Origin: Echinometra lucunter
Lineage: Eukaryota; Echinodermata; Echinoidea; Camarodonta; Echinometridae
Length of the DNA stretch: 64,000 bases
Assembly (NCBI GenBank): GCA_029962745.1
Contig: CM057162.1
Location: 19,489,840-19,553,839, forward strand
Reading direction: 5' to 3'
The translations under genes were made by a program, and so were the position numbers. Shown in pieces: positions 12,701-23,750 of this stretch (position 1 is its first letter; the number at the start of each line of letters is the position of its first letter). The notes below the pieces were generated by a model that ran no database searches, was not told the origin of the DNA, and saw only the letters and a list, made by a program, of their open reading frames with translations.

Positions 12701-12916
12701 CGTTTGCTGGCAAGAGCCATGATTCCACTCAGAGCCGCACTCATAAGGGCAGTTCAGTCTCTCGCAGCTTTCCCCATTGTACCCCGAATTACACACGCAG
12801 GAATGGTCAGTGCATGTCCCGTGGCCCAAGCACCCATAAGGGCAGTCTTCTATCGTGTACGTCGCATCAAAACCATGTAGGTTGTAATTACGGTCACTGT
12901 AAAAGTATATTAGCAT
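12701..12916 (-). CDS. MEGF8: MEGF8-like protein, coding exon 3 (end of CUB, first EGF repeats)
   Basis: This 216-nt exon encodes 72 codons. It opens with MLIYFYSDRNYNLHGFDATY, the last strands of a CUB domain, matching the FSDANYNLLGFNA motif known in MEGF8. A complete EGF-like repeat follows (CPYGCLGHGTC, then CVCNSGYNGESC), then the start of a second (NCPYECGS, GSCQQT). The acceptor is TACATTTCAG before the ATG-like first codon and the donor is ACG|GTAAGA. Both joints are phase 0. The exon is 382 bp downstream, in transcript sense, of exon 2. The second EGF must be completed by an exon that I did not find. Attractin and ATRNL1 share this layout, so paralogy is not fully excluded. Confidence 0.85.
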
Positions 12917-13298
12917 CTGAAATGTATATGGATATGGAAAAGAAAAGGTAAAAGTAGTTTATACATGTTAGAAAAAAATCAAACTTCAAAAATGCAAGAC
13001 TCCAACATGTTTAAATTTACATTATGTCATGAAACAAAATACAAGCAAGCAACTTTTGCATCTGATGTTGCCAGATAATACTGTAATACTCATCAGCAGC
13101 AGCAGGGTTGGCTGGTTAATTCCAGGGCAGGAAATGGCAGGTGGTAGATACATGTACCTTTATTTAATAGCAAAAACTGTAGCAGCATCATTTATATCAT
13201 CAACTAATGTACATGCATGCACACACCTCAACTCTTTGTTTCTCAATTGCACAACATTTTGTCTATTTCTACATAGATTTGGAAGAAGTATAACTCAC

Positions 13299-13462
13299 CT
13301 GGCCTGATTCAGCCATCAATGTGGACGGAATGGAATCGCCACTCAGAGCAGCGATCATCGGACTTTGGTGAGAGTTGCCATCATACACGCTGACAAAATC
13401 ATAGCTGCATTCAGTAGCAAACTTAGTAAATGTCAGTATAATCTTCATATCTGAGCTAGGGG
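13299..13462 (-). CDS. MEGF8: MEGF8-like protein, coding exon 2 (CUB domain core)
   Basis: This 164-nt exon starts with CC, completing a codon split after exon 1, and ends in phase 0 at CAG|GTGAGT. It reads PSSDMKIILTF, then FATECSYDFVSVYDG, then SPMIAALSGDSIPS and MAESGQ. The TEC-YD-VYDG block is the calcium-binding and core region of CUB domains. The splice-joined EWLIQAPSSD matches EWLIEAPSPQ in vertebrate MEGF8 closely, which favours MEGF8 over attractin. The acceptor TTTTTTTGGCAG has a strong pyrimidine tract. Confidence 0.88.
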
Positions 13463-13624
13463 CTGCCAAAAAAAGACAGATGAAAATTATTTAACATTAA
13501 TAGTAATGATACACCACATGCACTCTATGCAAACATACAGATATACATGTATGCACGTTGACAGAAAGGAAAAAAAGAAAAACTGGCTTTCAAGCAGGCT
13601 TGGATAAACAAGCCAATAGCAAGA

Positions 13625-14451
13625 TTGTGTCTCGCCCACCTGTGACTAAATAACACAAAAGTTTCCCCAAGTACATCCCTAGTAAACCAAGTTTGATGCC
13701 ACAAGAAAGTCTTGCAAGTAAACTGTAACGTTTGACCTAAAATGACCTTTAACCTTACCATGTGACCTCCAAAAGCACCACAACATAATGTTACCCCTAG
13801 TGCATCTATCATCCAAGTTTGGTTGCCATTGGACCAACAGTTGTCAAGTTACATGTATGTGTCATAAGAGAGTCTTGCAGGTAAAATTTAACATTTGGAA
13901 CAAAATGACCTTTGACCTCACAATGTGACATCCGATGCCACTATAACATGAAGGTCCCCAACTGCATCTATGACCCAAGTTTAGTTGAAAACTGAGCAAC
14001 AGTTGCAAAGTTATTTGTCATAAGAGAGTCTTGCAAGTAAACTCTAACATTTGACCTCAAATGACCTTTGACCTCACCATGTGACCTCCGAAAGCACCAC
14101 AACATGATGTTACCCCTAGTGCATCTATCACCCAAGTTTGGTTGCCATTGGACCAACAGTTGCCAAGTTACGTATCGAAAGAGAGTCTTGCAGGTACTCT
14201 ATAACAATGTGACTTCAAATGACCTTTGACCTCACCATGTGACCTCCGACAGCACCACAACATGATGGTACCCCTAGTGCATCTACCACCCAAGTCTGGT
14301 TGCAATTGGACCAGCAGTTGCCAAGTTATGCGTCATAAGAGAGTCTTGCAAGTAAACTTTAACATTTGTGACGGACGGACGACGGACAGACGACGGACGG
14401 ACACCATTTGGATCCCTAAGTCTCGCCTTCACCTCCAGTGGGCGAGACAAA
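13625..14451. repeat. Tandem-core element D, copy 1 (TGTCTCGCCC ends)
   Basis: The left end TGTCTCGCCCACC at 13627 is inverted at the right end as GTGGGCGAGACAA. The core is four to five units of about 155-160 bp. Each holds AAATGACCTTTGACCTCACC, ATGTGACCTCC, a CACAACATGATG block, CCAAGTTTGGTTGCCATTGG and CATAAGAGAGTCTTGCA. It closes with a short GACGGACG tract and GGATCCCTAAGTCTCGCC. A larger copy is at 46513-48084. Confidence 0.85.
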
Positions 14452-17428
14452 AAGTAGAAAAGTAGAAGCAAAATTCTCCAAAAAATCAATCCACTAAAGT
14501 AGGAGATGAGTAGGATATTTTAACGTTGTTTTTTTTTTTTTTTAGTGCTTGGAGTAGTTTCATCAATTCCCACTGACTTGGTTCAAACATTTCTTTCTGT
14601 ACTCATCAACCTGATACACAATCCCAATATATTCTTGTGAACAGAGGCATATCTAGGCACTATGGCTCCCGAGTGCCCAAACGTATCTACATTGTACATT
14701 ATGGTACAAGCAAGGGAGCAAAGGGAGAAAAGCGACCAAGTGGCGAATTTTTTAAAATTCTAATCTGTAAAAATGCAATTTCATGTGCATTTTACTCTGG
14801 AAATTTGGCAATTGCCCAATGAAATTAAAACTGGGAAAAAAAAAAATCAACAAAAACCCTTGAGAAATGGTCAAGGCCTGATTATAACGGCAAGGCGACA
14901 AAAGTTAGATTTATTTCAAGTGTTTAACCTTGGCAAATGCTGTATTAGGCCATACTGGAGGAGCAGTATTTACATGTAGCAAGAGGCAGATGGAACTTCA
15001 ATATACATGTACATGATAAGGAGCAAAACAACGACAACTGCACCATTAAAAATTTTGAACCCCTTTGAAAAAGGCAATTTAAAAAGCCTAGGAGATCCTG
15101 AAAGGAAATATATTCATGCGAGGGAGGAAACTCTATTTCTAATGCAATCATCCTGCGGAAGATGATTTTTTCTTAATGATTTTTCTTCATTTTCTCCCTT
15201 TTCTTTTTCCATTTTGCATTTTTTGCACCCCCTCAAAGTGCCACCCTTATTAGATGATGTTAGATTTTTTTTCAAATTGAAATGTTTAAACCTTATGCTG
15301 TATCAGGCCATAGTATTTAGCAAGAGGCAGATGAAACTTACATGACAGCAAGCAAAACAATGATGATGGCATCATTAATTTCTAAAATCCTGAACCCCTT
15401 TTAAAAAGCTTGTTTAAGGACTATCATAAGGGGTGCAAAATTATGAGATTCTGAAAGAAATGATCATGTGAGGGAGCAAAGTGACCAAAGCTTTAGAAAA
15501 TTTTTGCACTTTAAACCCCCCAAAACTCTATTTCTGTCACATTTACCCTGCGAAGGGGAGTGGTGCAAAATCCTTTAAAAATGCAATTTTCTTCATTTTC
15601 CTTTTTTTTTTTTTTACTCTCTCTCTCTTTTATGTTTTTTTACACCCCCTCAAAGTGCCGCCCAGGGCACTTGCTCCGTAGATAAGCCACTGCTTGTAAA
15701 GTCCCTCATTGGATTTATCTGACTATTAGAAACAGCTCCAACATGCTCCCAAGACTTGTAGATGATCTCCCTTCATAAACTGGTGATGAATGATGATCAA
15801 GAATGATCCCTCTCATAAAAAATTTGATACTTTTTTAATAAGGTTATTTTAAAACCAACTTAACAATTCCCACCACTGATCTACAGTATGTCACAGTATT
15901 GCATTATTTACTACATGTGTATTAATTTCATTTTTGTGATAGGCTACTCCCCAGGAACTTGTCAAAATGACGGCATTTCATTTTATCACTGATATTATTT
16001 CTTTACTCTTGTTTATGAGCTAGATTAAGGGTTGACGCCTACATATACATGTATTTTAGGGCGTTTAATCCTACAGAATATGTATATTGCTGCACTTTTT
16101 ATTTGATAGGTTTTTTCTCTCTCTCTCTTTCTCAATGATTTTTGTTTGATCTTATTTGATTCATGCTGATCCCACTTAATCATTTGTAATTTTTATGATT
16201 GTATTTGACTGAATAAAACACAGAAAAAAAACCCTGTAATGACTACTGACTACTCCAAATGATTAGAAGCATATCACAAGGTTTTTTTTGGGGGGGGGGA
16301 CAAAAAAGTAGGAAAAAGTAGGAAAAGTGGAATTTTATGGGAAAACTTGGGAAAGTAAAATCTTCATAAAAAGTAGGATCTTCATTAAAAGTAGGAAAAA
16401 TTAGGAATAGTAGGACCACTTGAAGGCCTGGAAAAAGGACAGAGAAGAGTAATGAGTGTGAGATATGCTCAGCTTAAATACTTCCTTCAGAAGCCAGTTA
16501 ACACTTAAAAATATACTGGACCAGAAGTAGTGCCCCCCCCCCAAAAAAAAGGTCAGTTTTTAATGTTGTCAACACTACCACAATTCTTTTTCTAGCAGGG
16601 CGAATGACCCAAATTTTAAAGAACAGTTTTTACAAATTGGAAAATACCCAAAAAGTGAGTGTGACAGGCGGGACAATGAAAATGTAACAGACAGGAAATG
16701 TTCAGATTGTACACAAAATAGAATTTTTAAAGAAAACTTAATTTCCAGGAATGAGCACCTTATTCTTAGGTTCTAAAGTGGTTAAATTTTCATTATTAAT
16801 GAACATACATGTAACATGTAGCAAGGATTTCAATTTTCACCAATCCGAAAATTTTTATGTAGTCCCATACATACGTGTATATCTTTTTTGCTGTAAAAAT
16901 ATTAAATGTGACAGACAGGACATCACGTTATGATTGATAATTATCTTCATTATATACATGTATATTCCATCCAGTATGCAGTAGACATAAACTTCCAAAG
17001 TATGGAGCAAGACTACAATATTTTACTCTAAAACACTATCCAATATACAGTAAAATAAAAAGGAATCTTAAAAACGGTGGGGAAAAAATCCATTTGACCT
17101 TTGACCTCCTTTCTTTTCATATTTTGGGATTTTCTGTACATGGATGAAAAAATTCACTTTAGTCCTCACCAGACATGTTTAACTTTGGTGTAGGAACAGT
17201 AAATTTTTTTGTAAATGTCTTGTTTTGCATCTAACCATATTTATAAAACTGAAAAATGTAATTTATGGGAGAAAAAAAAGGCCTTTGGGGCAAAAATATT
17301 TGAAATTAGAATTGAAAAAGCTGAATATTGTTCCATACAGTTCAGATCATGCACATTCAACTGGCATAAAAGGAAATAGCTCAAATTATACTTGGTATTT
17401 TTACCAAAAGCTGACATTTTCATGGAAT

Positions 17429-17640
17429 TACTGTAGAAGCTGAAATTTTCGCGGTGGTTTAATTTTTGCTAATTTTGTGATGATGTCCTCGCCAAGATTT
17501 CCACTCAGTAAAATGCATATATCCTTGTAAGTTGTATAAAAATATCTTTCAAAACGTGAAAATAATAACTCGCTAATATGTCAGACTTGTCTCAAATCGC
17601 GAAGTACTCTACAAGTATGCAAACTACAGTGTTCAGTTGG
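17429..17640. repeat. Partial copy of the TACTGTA-GAAATTTTCGCGG family
   Basis: TACTGTAGAAGCTGAAATTT followed by TCGCGGTGGTTTAATTTTTGC matches the right end of the element at 20022-20627, read on the minus strand. The opposite end was not clearly found; GCGAAGTACTCTACAAG near 17598 may be its remnant. Confidence 0.5.
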
Positions 17641-18317
17641 CTACTACATGTACACAGGTGTCATGTACTGGGTAAAAGTTCGATTCAGTCTAGAGTAAAA
17701 ATTTTTAAAAATACATAAGAAATATTTCTTCCAAGATCGAAAAATAAATCTGTTAACATGAGCTCTTTTCAAATTATTTTAGCATAAAAATAAGAAAGGT
17801 GTGACACATGGGCAACTTTGAGCATAAATGCACACTGTTACAATATGATTTTCCTTTCTTTTTTCTTTTTTTTTCTATACTCAGTTTATAGTGGGCAAAT
17901 AGCATTTACATATACATGTACAACCATCAAAAATTCAAGAGCACCTGGGAATTTGTGGATATCCAGTACAGTCCAACCTCACTTATTCGGTCTTCATTTA
18001 TCCGCACTCCTCTATTACATGTACATGTAACCGGCCGCATCTCGCAGCCAGCTTCCCTCTTTTATTCTACAGCTAGGAGACAGAAAAATTGTGGGCAATA
18101 TTACGTTTTATTTTATTTTATGTTATTTTCATCTCCCACAAATAGAAAGATATTATTGATCAAATCATCCATACATGTAACACCAAAAGGAAATAAATAT
18201 TTTACAGCAAATAAACCACTCTACTCTATAAATTTTCTTAGAAAAGGTGTCCCATTGCATTACTCTCATATCTGGCCATTTCACTATATGGATGGGCACT
18301 GGTCCCGACATGGCTAG

Positions 18318-18820
18318 TTAAAGGCATTGGTTAACATTGTTATGATTTTTTTTAAATCTTGTTTTGTTACTTTTAAATGGGATAAACATAAGGGTTATAG
18401 TGTAAAAATCCCAGTCTGAAAGTTTCAAAGTATAATATCCACAGGAAATATTTTTAAACATAAAAAATGTGAACCAATGTTTTGAAAAATATACGAGGGT
18501 CAGTTGCACAGAATAGACATAAGGAGTGCGCATGCGCGTACATGTATGTCTCGCCTTACCGTACTGTGTGTATTGGCATATCACACTGCGGGAGGCACAT
18601 AACGGCATTTTCAAATTCAAGCAAAGTGGTCCTCTTAGTGATTGTCTCGTGAGACGAAGGATAATAAAATCACCGTCTGCGTCTAAATTACACTTTTTCA
18701 TTCCAAATTATGGTTGATTTCAGGGTTTTTGAGTACAAATACAAGTACTCATACACATGTTTTATCTTAGTATGAGAATTTTTTAAATCGGCTTCTCACA
18801 AAGTTAGCCAATGCCTTTAA
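18318..18820. repeat. TIR element E, copy 1 (503 bp)
   Basis: The ends TTAAAGGCATTGGTTAAC and GTTAGCCAATGCCTTTAA are inverted repeats bounded by TTAA. The interior carries GGTCAGTTGCACAGAATAGA, CTCACTG-like CG blocks, TGTCTCGTGAGACGAAGGA and a TTTTTGAGTACAAATACAAG stretch. All of these recur in copies at 31531-32023 (opposite orientation) and 51679-53210. It has no coding content; two open frames running through it are conserved only because the repeat is. Confidence 0.85.
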
Positions 18821-19456
18821 GGGAGGTCGGATTGTAATTTGAAATTCATTTACGTCTCATTGAATGATTGTACATAACATGTTTACACATGTACTGTTGT
18901 CAGTAGCACAACAGTAATGTAAGCCCATATGAATGGTTTAAATAAATTTGTGTCTGAAAAATAAATATGTTTAACTTTGTATTTTGGAAGGCTGGTCTTA
19001 AGCTTAAATTGCAAATGATGCTATCTGGTCATCATGTTTACAAGCCTACTATACATTGTACATGTACAATGTACATGTACATGTACCTGCATGCACATGC
19101 TCTAGTGCATGCTGGGTGCTCTGAGTGTGTTTGTTTTGTCCGTGCCCGAGTTTACTGTGAAAGTGACTTCCAGGGCAAGGTATAGTCCTGAACTACAGGC
19201 ATTAGTCTTTAGAGCCAGACTCTTTACAGTACACACAATATACATGTACAGTGTATGTACAGCGTACTTTGGTCTTAATCTTTCATGTACTGATGTAGAA
19301 ATTTAACTTGTAATTGAACTTAACCCTGTAATTGGCCATATCTAAAATACAGCAGCCTAAAAACAAATTAGCAGTCTCCAGCTTTGCAGTGCACACGATG
19401 TTGTGATTTAAAGGCTACATACATACAGTGTAACCATGCAAAAATCAAAGTTATAG

Positions 19457-19560
19457 TGCACAGTCGTGCACTATAACAAAATTTTTGCTAGTCACATGAT
19501 ACAAATTTAACCAATCACACTGCATACTATACATTATTTCACTATTTACATTGTACTATA
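19457..19560. repeat. Dispersed repeat related to 4485-4575
   Basis: CAGTCGTGCACTATAACAAA, then ATTTTTGCTAGTCAC, then AACCAATCACACTGC and a CACTATTTAC block parallel the order seen at 4485-4575. The boundaries are not defined. Confidence 0.5.
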
Positions 19561-19671
19561 GTATTTCATGCATACTACATACATGTACATGTACATGTAT
19601 GTAGTACTAGTACTAATTAATGTCAATTGGCTGTAAAGCTACATGTACATGTACATGTAATAATAAGAATA

Positions 19672-19950
19672 ATAATATGCAACATTTATATAGCGCTTAA
19701 TACAAATGTTTCTAAGCGCTGCATATCATTACCCCGGCTTTAGCATGGCTACCTGATCAGGCGCTCGAGCATTCAAGGAATTTCTTCCTACTGGCTACCC
19801 ATTTACTACACCTGGGTGGAGAGTGACAAATGTAGATAAACGTCTTGCCAAAGGACGCGAGTGCTGCGGTGGGATTTGAACCCCGGACCCTGTGGTTCAA
19901 AGTCTGGAGACTTATCCACTGATCCACAACACCTCTGCTCTACTCTACCT
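19672..19950 (-). mobile_element. tRNA-headed SINE
   Basis: Read on the minus strand, the head has an A-box-like TGGATCAGTGGATAAG and a B-box GGGGTTCAAATCCC (about 19878-19891), the internal pol III promoter of tRNA-derived SINEs. The body contains GGCAAGACGTTTATCTACA, CTCCACCCAGGTG and TGGGTAGCCAGTAGGAAG. The 3' end is AGCGCTATATAAATGTTGC followed by a TATTATTATT tail. I recall similar SINEs in many metazoans, but the family name is not assigned. Confidence 0.75.
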
Positions 19951-20021
19951 CTACATATGTAATCTTGGTTACACAATGGAATGAAATTTCCAGAGAAACT
20001 AAACTGTGAGTGTGAACATAC

Positions 20022-20627
20022 TACTGTATGAGCCAATATTTTCGCGAATCAGAGGATCACAGACATTTTCGCGAGTTGTTGGTTTCGCGAGCGCATGCAA
20101 GAGCAGGACTTGCAGTAAGCTTACATGTATGTGCACATGAAAGAGCCATATCAGCAGATCCGGAAGATTTGTTTTTTAATTATTTTTTGCCAATACCATC
20201 ACACTCGTAGCTTGCAATAAGCAAAAAAGCCGTCACAAAACCCCCGATTTCTTGATTTATAGCGCGTTTTCAGCGACTCTCTTTCTTACCACCCCACCAA
20301 AGCCCCATATGCTTTGGAAAAATGTCACCGATTCCCCATTTTTGGTAGCAGAATTGGGCTTCTTATAGGGGTTTTGAAGATGACTATGTATGGAACTAAG
20401 TTGTGGTGAGTGACAATTTCTCTGTATGTTGTGGTATGATGCTACACATGGTATGGAGGATTGCTGCACTTTCTGCATCGTGCATGTCAATGGCAACAAT
20501 AAGTGCCAATGACGAGACATGAAGCAAACGTGCAGATATTTTCGCCTGTTGTTAAATTCGCGATAGGTGAGTGATTCACGAAATTCGCGAAAATAAAACC
20601 ACCGTGAAAATTTCAGCTCATACAGTA
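20022..20627. repeat. TIR element F (TACTGTATGAGC ends)
   Basis: TACTGTATGAGCCAATATTTTC at the left mirrors GAAAATTTCAGCTCATACAGTA at the right. TTTCGCGA palindromes repeat along both arms. The central portion (about 20210-20520) is unrelated to the arms and may be a secondary insertion. No transposase is visible. Confidence 0.7.
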
Positions 20628-20822
20628 TATGATACATGTATAATGATAATGACAATAGGGTCAGTCCAAGGATTGGGTCAACTTACATGTAATATAAAGC
20701 TGTACATGTACATCAATGTCCATGTAAATGTATCTACATGTAATGGAGGTATGAGCTCATCCACTGAACACTGAAGATAAACTCCTCTTTTGTCAAAATT
20801 TTGATGGAATGAACACATAATC

Positions 20823-21089
20823 AGGGCTCTACAAAATATTTTCTCCTTGCTTGCCCACTAGCCAAGTTTCATTGAAAACTGCTTTCCCAAAATCTATCTT
20901 ACCTGCCCAGAAACATATCTCACTTTATGAAAATTTATGACAGTTTGAATTAAATTTTGCAACATTTAATTAGCCAAATTTGCTAAAGATTACACTATGA
21001 GCATGATATTAATTGATCTCTTCATTTGTCTCATGATAGCTCTGAGTAAGTTTACTTGCCTTTTCGGGCAAGTGACTTTGTAGAGCCCT
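20823..21089. repeat. TIR element G, 267 bp
   Basis: AGGGCTCTACAAAATATTTT at the left is matched by ACTTTGTAGAGCCCT at the right. GCTTGCCCACTAGCCAAG on the left and TTGCCTTTTCGGGCAAG on the right add partial complementarity. It is a small MITE-like element without coding content. Confidence 0.75.
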
Positions 21090-21387
21090 GCATAATTGTC
21101 TTCTACTGTAAGCAATAGCATTGCCTGTTTCCTTGGAAAATCTGTAATGGATTTCATATGAAGCACATTTCATTTTTTACCTCCGGTACATGGACATCAC
21201 CATTAACACAAACTTTGCTTCGTGTAATTTTAATTTCAATACAGCATGATTCAGGGGTACTTCGAACTTACCTGGTATACACTTTTCTTGTTGAAATCAG
21301 TATTGAAAAATGTTGTTTGGCTTAAGCCTTAAGTAAGGCCCTGTTTTTTAGAACTTCTGGAATGTCAAAAAAGTTTACCCAACCCCA

Positions 21388-22728
21388 GACGTTTTCAAAA
21401 AATTTATAGCGAGAATTGCCGTAAATTTTTTGAAAACGTCTGCAAGATCGCTCCCATCTAGTTGCGCATTGATGCGCATGTGCAAGTTAGTCACCATTTT
21501 CTATCTGCATTTCAATGGACGCCGGGGAAACGTAAACAAGCGGTGAGTTTTTCCAGCTACGCTACGTTAGATTTGTGTCTAAATTTTGGTTTTCGTACGT
21601 CCGATTTTTAGTCCCAAGTGTCAGTCAGGTTCGTGATGACCAAAGCCGATAATTACAAGGCTGGTGGTGTCATTGGCCCATGGAAAAGTGATTTTCCAGG
21701 GGTTGTTTTGAAGTGCCAAGATGCTTGCTATGTAAAAATAGGGGGTAAAAACGTGACAATCTAGTCATGGAGAGCTAATAGCGTTAGCGTTTTTTTGTTG
21801 TTTTTCTTTTACTCTCTAGACATCCCTGGACTATGTGCACTGCACTGCACAAGCAATATGTATTCATGCGATGGTATGTGTTGTGACTTGCAAAACTTGG
21901 ATCGTCACGAAGGATTTATCTCTTATTATACAAACAAAATTTTCACTTCATTCTCACCTGATCAGCAAGCAGGTGACAATATAGTACAATATTGTTTGTA
22001 TTTCAGTGAATTTCAAGAGATAAAACCTTCGTGACAATCCAGGTTTTGGGGTTTGGCAACACACTGTCTGACTGTTGCATGAATTTACACATCGCTTTTG
22101 CAGTGCATACATGTACATACACACTAGCGATAGCTGTAGCGGCGCAGAGTAGAAGTGGGAATTTAGTTGAGTGTGGCTGTATCCTCATGTCGATGCTGTG
22201 GATACAACCACACATGTGTGGCCGTAGTCCAGGGACGTCAGAGAAGTAAAAAAAAAATTTAGATATAAATCTATCGTAGGGTGGCTGGAAAAACTCACCG
22301 CTTGTTTACGTTTCCCTGGCGTCCATTGAAATGCAGATAGAAAATGGCGACTAACTTGTGCATGCCCATCAATGCGCGACTAGATGCGAGCAATCTTGTA
22401 GGCCCTAGATCTAGACATTTTCAAAAAATTTACGGCAATTCTCATAAATTTTTTGCGGTTTTTCCAGCTACCCTACGATAGATTTAAATCTAAATTTCGG
22501 TTTTCGTACGTCCGATTTTTAGTCCCAAGTGTCAGTCGGGTTCGTGATGACCACAGCTGATAGTCAAGGCTGGTGGTGTCATTGGGCCATGGGAAAGTGT
22601 TTTTCCAGGGGTTGTCTTGAAGTGCCAAGATGCTTACTATGTACAAATGGGGGTAAAAGCACGGGACGTCAATGGGGCGTTAGCGTTTTTTTTTTTTTTT
22701 TTACTCCCCTGACGTCCCTGGACTATGT
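21388..22728. repeat. Complex direct/inverted repeat cluster
   Basis: A roughly 280-bp block (TTTTTCCAGCTACGCTACG at about 21547 through CCTGGACTATGTG at about 21837) recurs in direct orientation at about 22460-22720. Between them lies an inverted copy of the left flank: GTTTACGTTTCCCTGGCGTC and CATTGAAATGCAGATAGAAA at about 22303-22347 versus 21483-21540. Inside is a third inverted pair: TCGTCACGAAGGATTTATCTC at 21900 versus GAGATAAAACCTTCGTGACA at about 22017. A perfect 19-bp-stem palindrome with GACGTTTTCAAAAAATTTA arms occupies 21389-21443. Confidence 0.75.
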
Positions 22729-22846
22729 GGCCGTAAGGTAAAGACACACGCGTGTGGCGTGGCTGTACACTCTAGATCTAGATCTAGATCTGTACACTGC
22801 CTACATGTATTGCACTACACACTAGTTACCTGACACCCTTCCTCAC

Positions 22847-23351
22847 CTTGTATTAGCCATTCACACTCAGTAGAAAATGGATAACTCTGGTTTGGATGAT
22901 CCGAGATAAATCCTTCAAGATCAGTCAATATGGCACGACCAGTCGAGCCAAGTCCGTAACATTTAGCTGAACATCCCTGGCTCTTCAAAAACACACACAA
23001 TAAAGCTGCACATAGAAATGTCTTCCAGTACCATATGGATGGGAAAATTCTGTGAACTGTCTGCAACATATTCCTTTTATTTCCTGTTATATGGTGTCCT
23101 TTCGAGTTCATTTCTGAATTTCTCCTTCCTCTGGCTTTGATCCCATCTCGTAACCGACCACTTTTCCAGGTTTCTGTCGCCCGACTCTGTCCGTTTCTCA
23201 CCCTCAATAAGCTCCTATCCTCCTGTCCTCGCTGCATGCATCTCACATTTTCAGCCAGTGTAAAGATTAAATCCATGTTTTCTTCACTCTTCTTAGAATA
23301 ACATCCTGAATGGGAGTGATCTGAGCACGGACCTAGCTTCGCTTTCGCCAT
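22847..23351 (-). CDS. MEGF8: MEGF8-like protein, coding exon 1 (signal peptide and CUB start)
   Basis: First recognised coding exon of a large secreted or single-pass membrane protein of the MEGF8/attractin group. In vertebrates MEGF8 acts at the cell surface with MOSMO and MGRN1 to tune Hedgehog and BMP signalling. The open frame begins at 23351. A hydrophobic core, WKTFLCAALLCVFL, sits at residues 109-122 and is followed by the likely signal cleavage region GCSA and the first CUB cysteine in KCYGLG. The segment EGFISDHPNQSYPF leads to CEWLIQ, a classic CUB N-terminus. There is no EGF repeat before the CUB, as in MEGF8 and unlike attractin. A start at the internal Met95 (23069) would give a normal signal peptide. 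The donor is CAAG|GTGAGG (phase 1). A later GTAACT 17 bases on would break the MEGF8 match. Confidence 0.85.
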
Positions 23352-23750
23352 GTTTTGGCGATGGCAGAGTAGAGTACTAGTAGACTAAGTTAGGATTCGT
23401 CAGATTTAACAGCTGACAAGCTTATCAACCGCGAAGCCACAGACACAAGTCGCGATCTCCGAGGGAAAACAAGACTCAAAATACGTCACAAAGAGTCCCT
23501 TTTCCTATCGAAGATCATTCTCCTTTCCATTCCTTTCTTTCCCCATCACAGCTGGAATATTTGCTTCCATTTTACATTAGCTGTTGGAACAAAATATGTG
23601 ACTTATCCAGATGAAAACGTTCTTCTTGCCTAGCAGTTCCCGTCGCGTCGCGCCGCAGTTCTAGTTATTGTCGATAAGTGCATGCATGCGCTATTGCTTT
23701 GCTACGTGCTGAAAAGTGGCTCTAGTATTCAAGCAGTAAGCGTTCTACAC
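23352..23750 (-). promoter_or_regulatory. Probable 5' UTR and promoter region of the MEGF8-like gene
   Basis: Immediately upstream of the MEGF8-like frame, the sequence becomes CpG-richer than its surroundings (GTCGCGTCGCGCCGCAG near 23641, and CGCGGTTGATAAG/GTCGCGATC-type strings near 23430-23460 on one strand or the other). No TATA box or initiator could be fixed. The assignment rests on position and CpG content only. Confidence 0.4.

Larger units (their letters stand above)
13463..22846 (-). other. MEGF8: Intron 1 of the MEGF8-like gene (9.4 kb)
   Basis: The intron runs from donor CAAG|GTGAGG at 22846 to the acceptor at 13463. It contains no exon that I can recognise. It holds the tandem-core element at 13.6-14.5 kb, TIR elements at 17.4, 18.3, 20.0 and 20.8 kb, a SINE at 19.7 kb, and the inverted-repeat complex at 21.4-22.7 kb. 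The stretch 14.5-17.4 kb shows only AT-rich sequence with two related blocks: the TTTAAACCTT...GGCAGATG...GAACCCCTTT pattern at 14.92-15.10 kb recurs at 15.28-15.40 kb. Confidence 0.8.

Noticed and set aside
12580..12951. Plus-strand 123-codon frame
   Set aside because: Antisense to MEGF8-like exon 3, whose domain match and splice sites are clear.
13525..14489. Minus-strand frames in the 13.5-14.5 kb segment
   Set aside because: They follow the tandem units of element D and repeat with them; no domain is present.
18318..18701. 127-codon minus-strand frame as a conserved protein
   Set aside because: It recurs only because it lies in TIR element E; the frame is broken in the other copies.
12608..23351. 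Attractin (ATRN) instead of MEGF8
   Set aside because: Attractin has an EGF repeat before the CUB, absent here, and the spliced EWLIQAPS matches MEGF8 better; not excluded absolutely.
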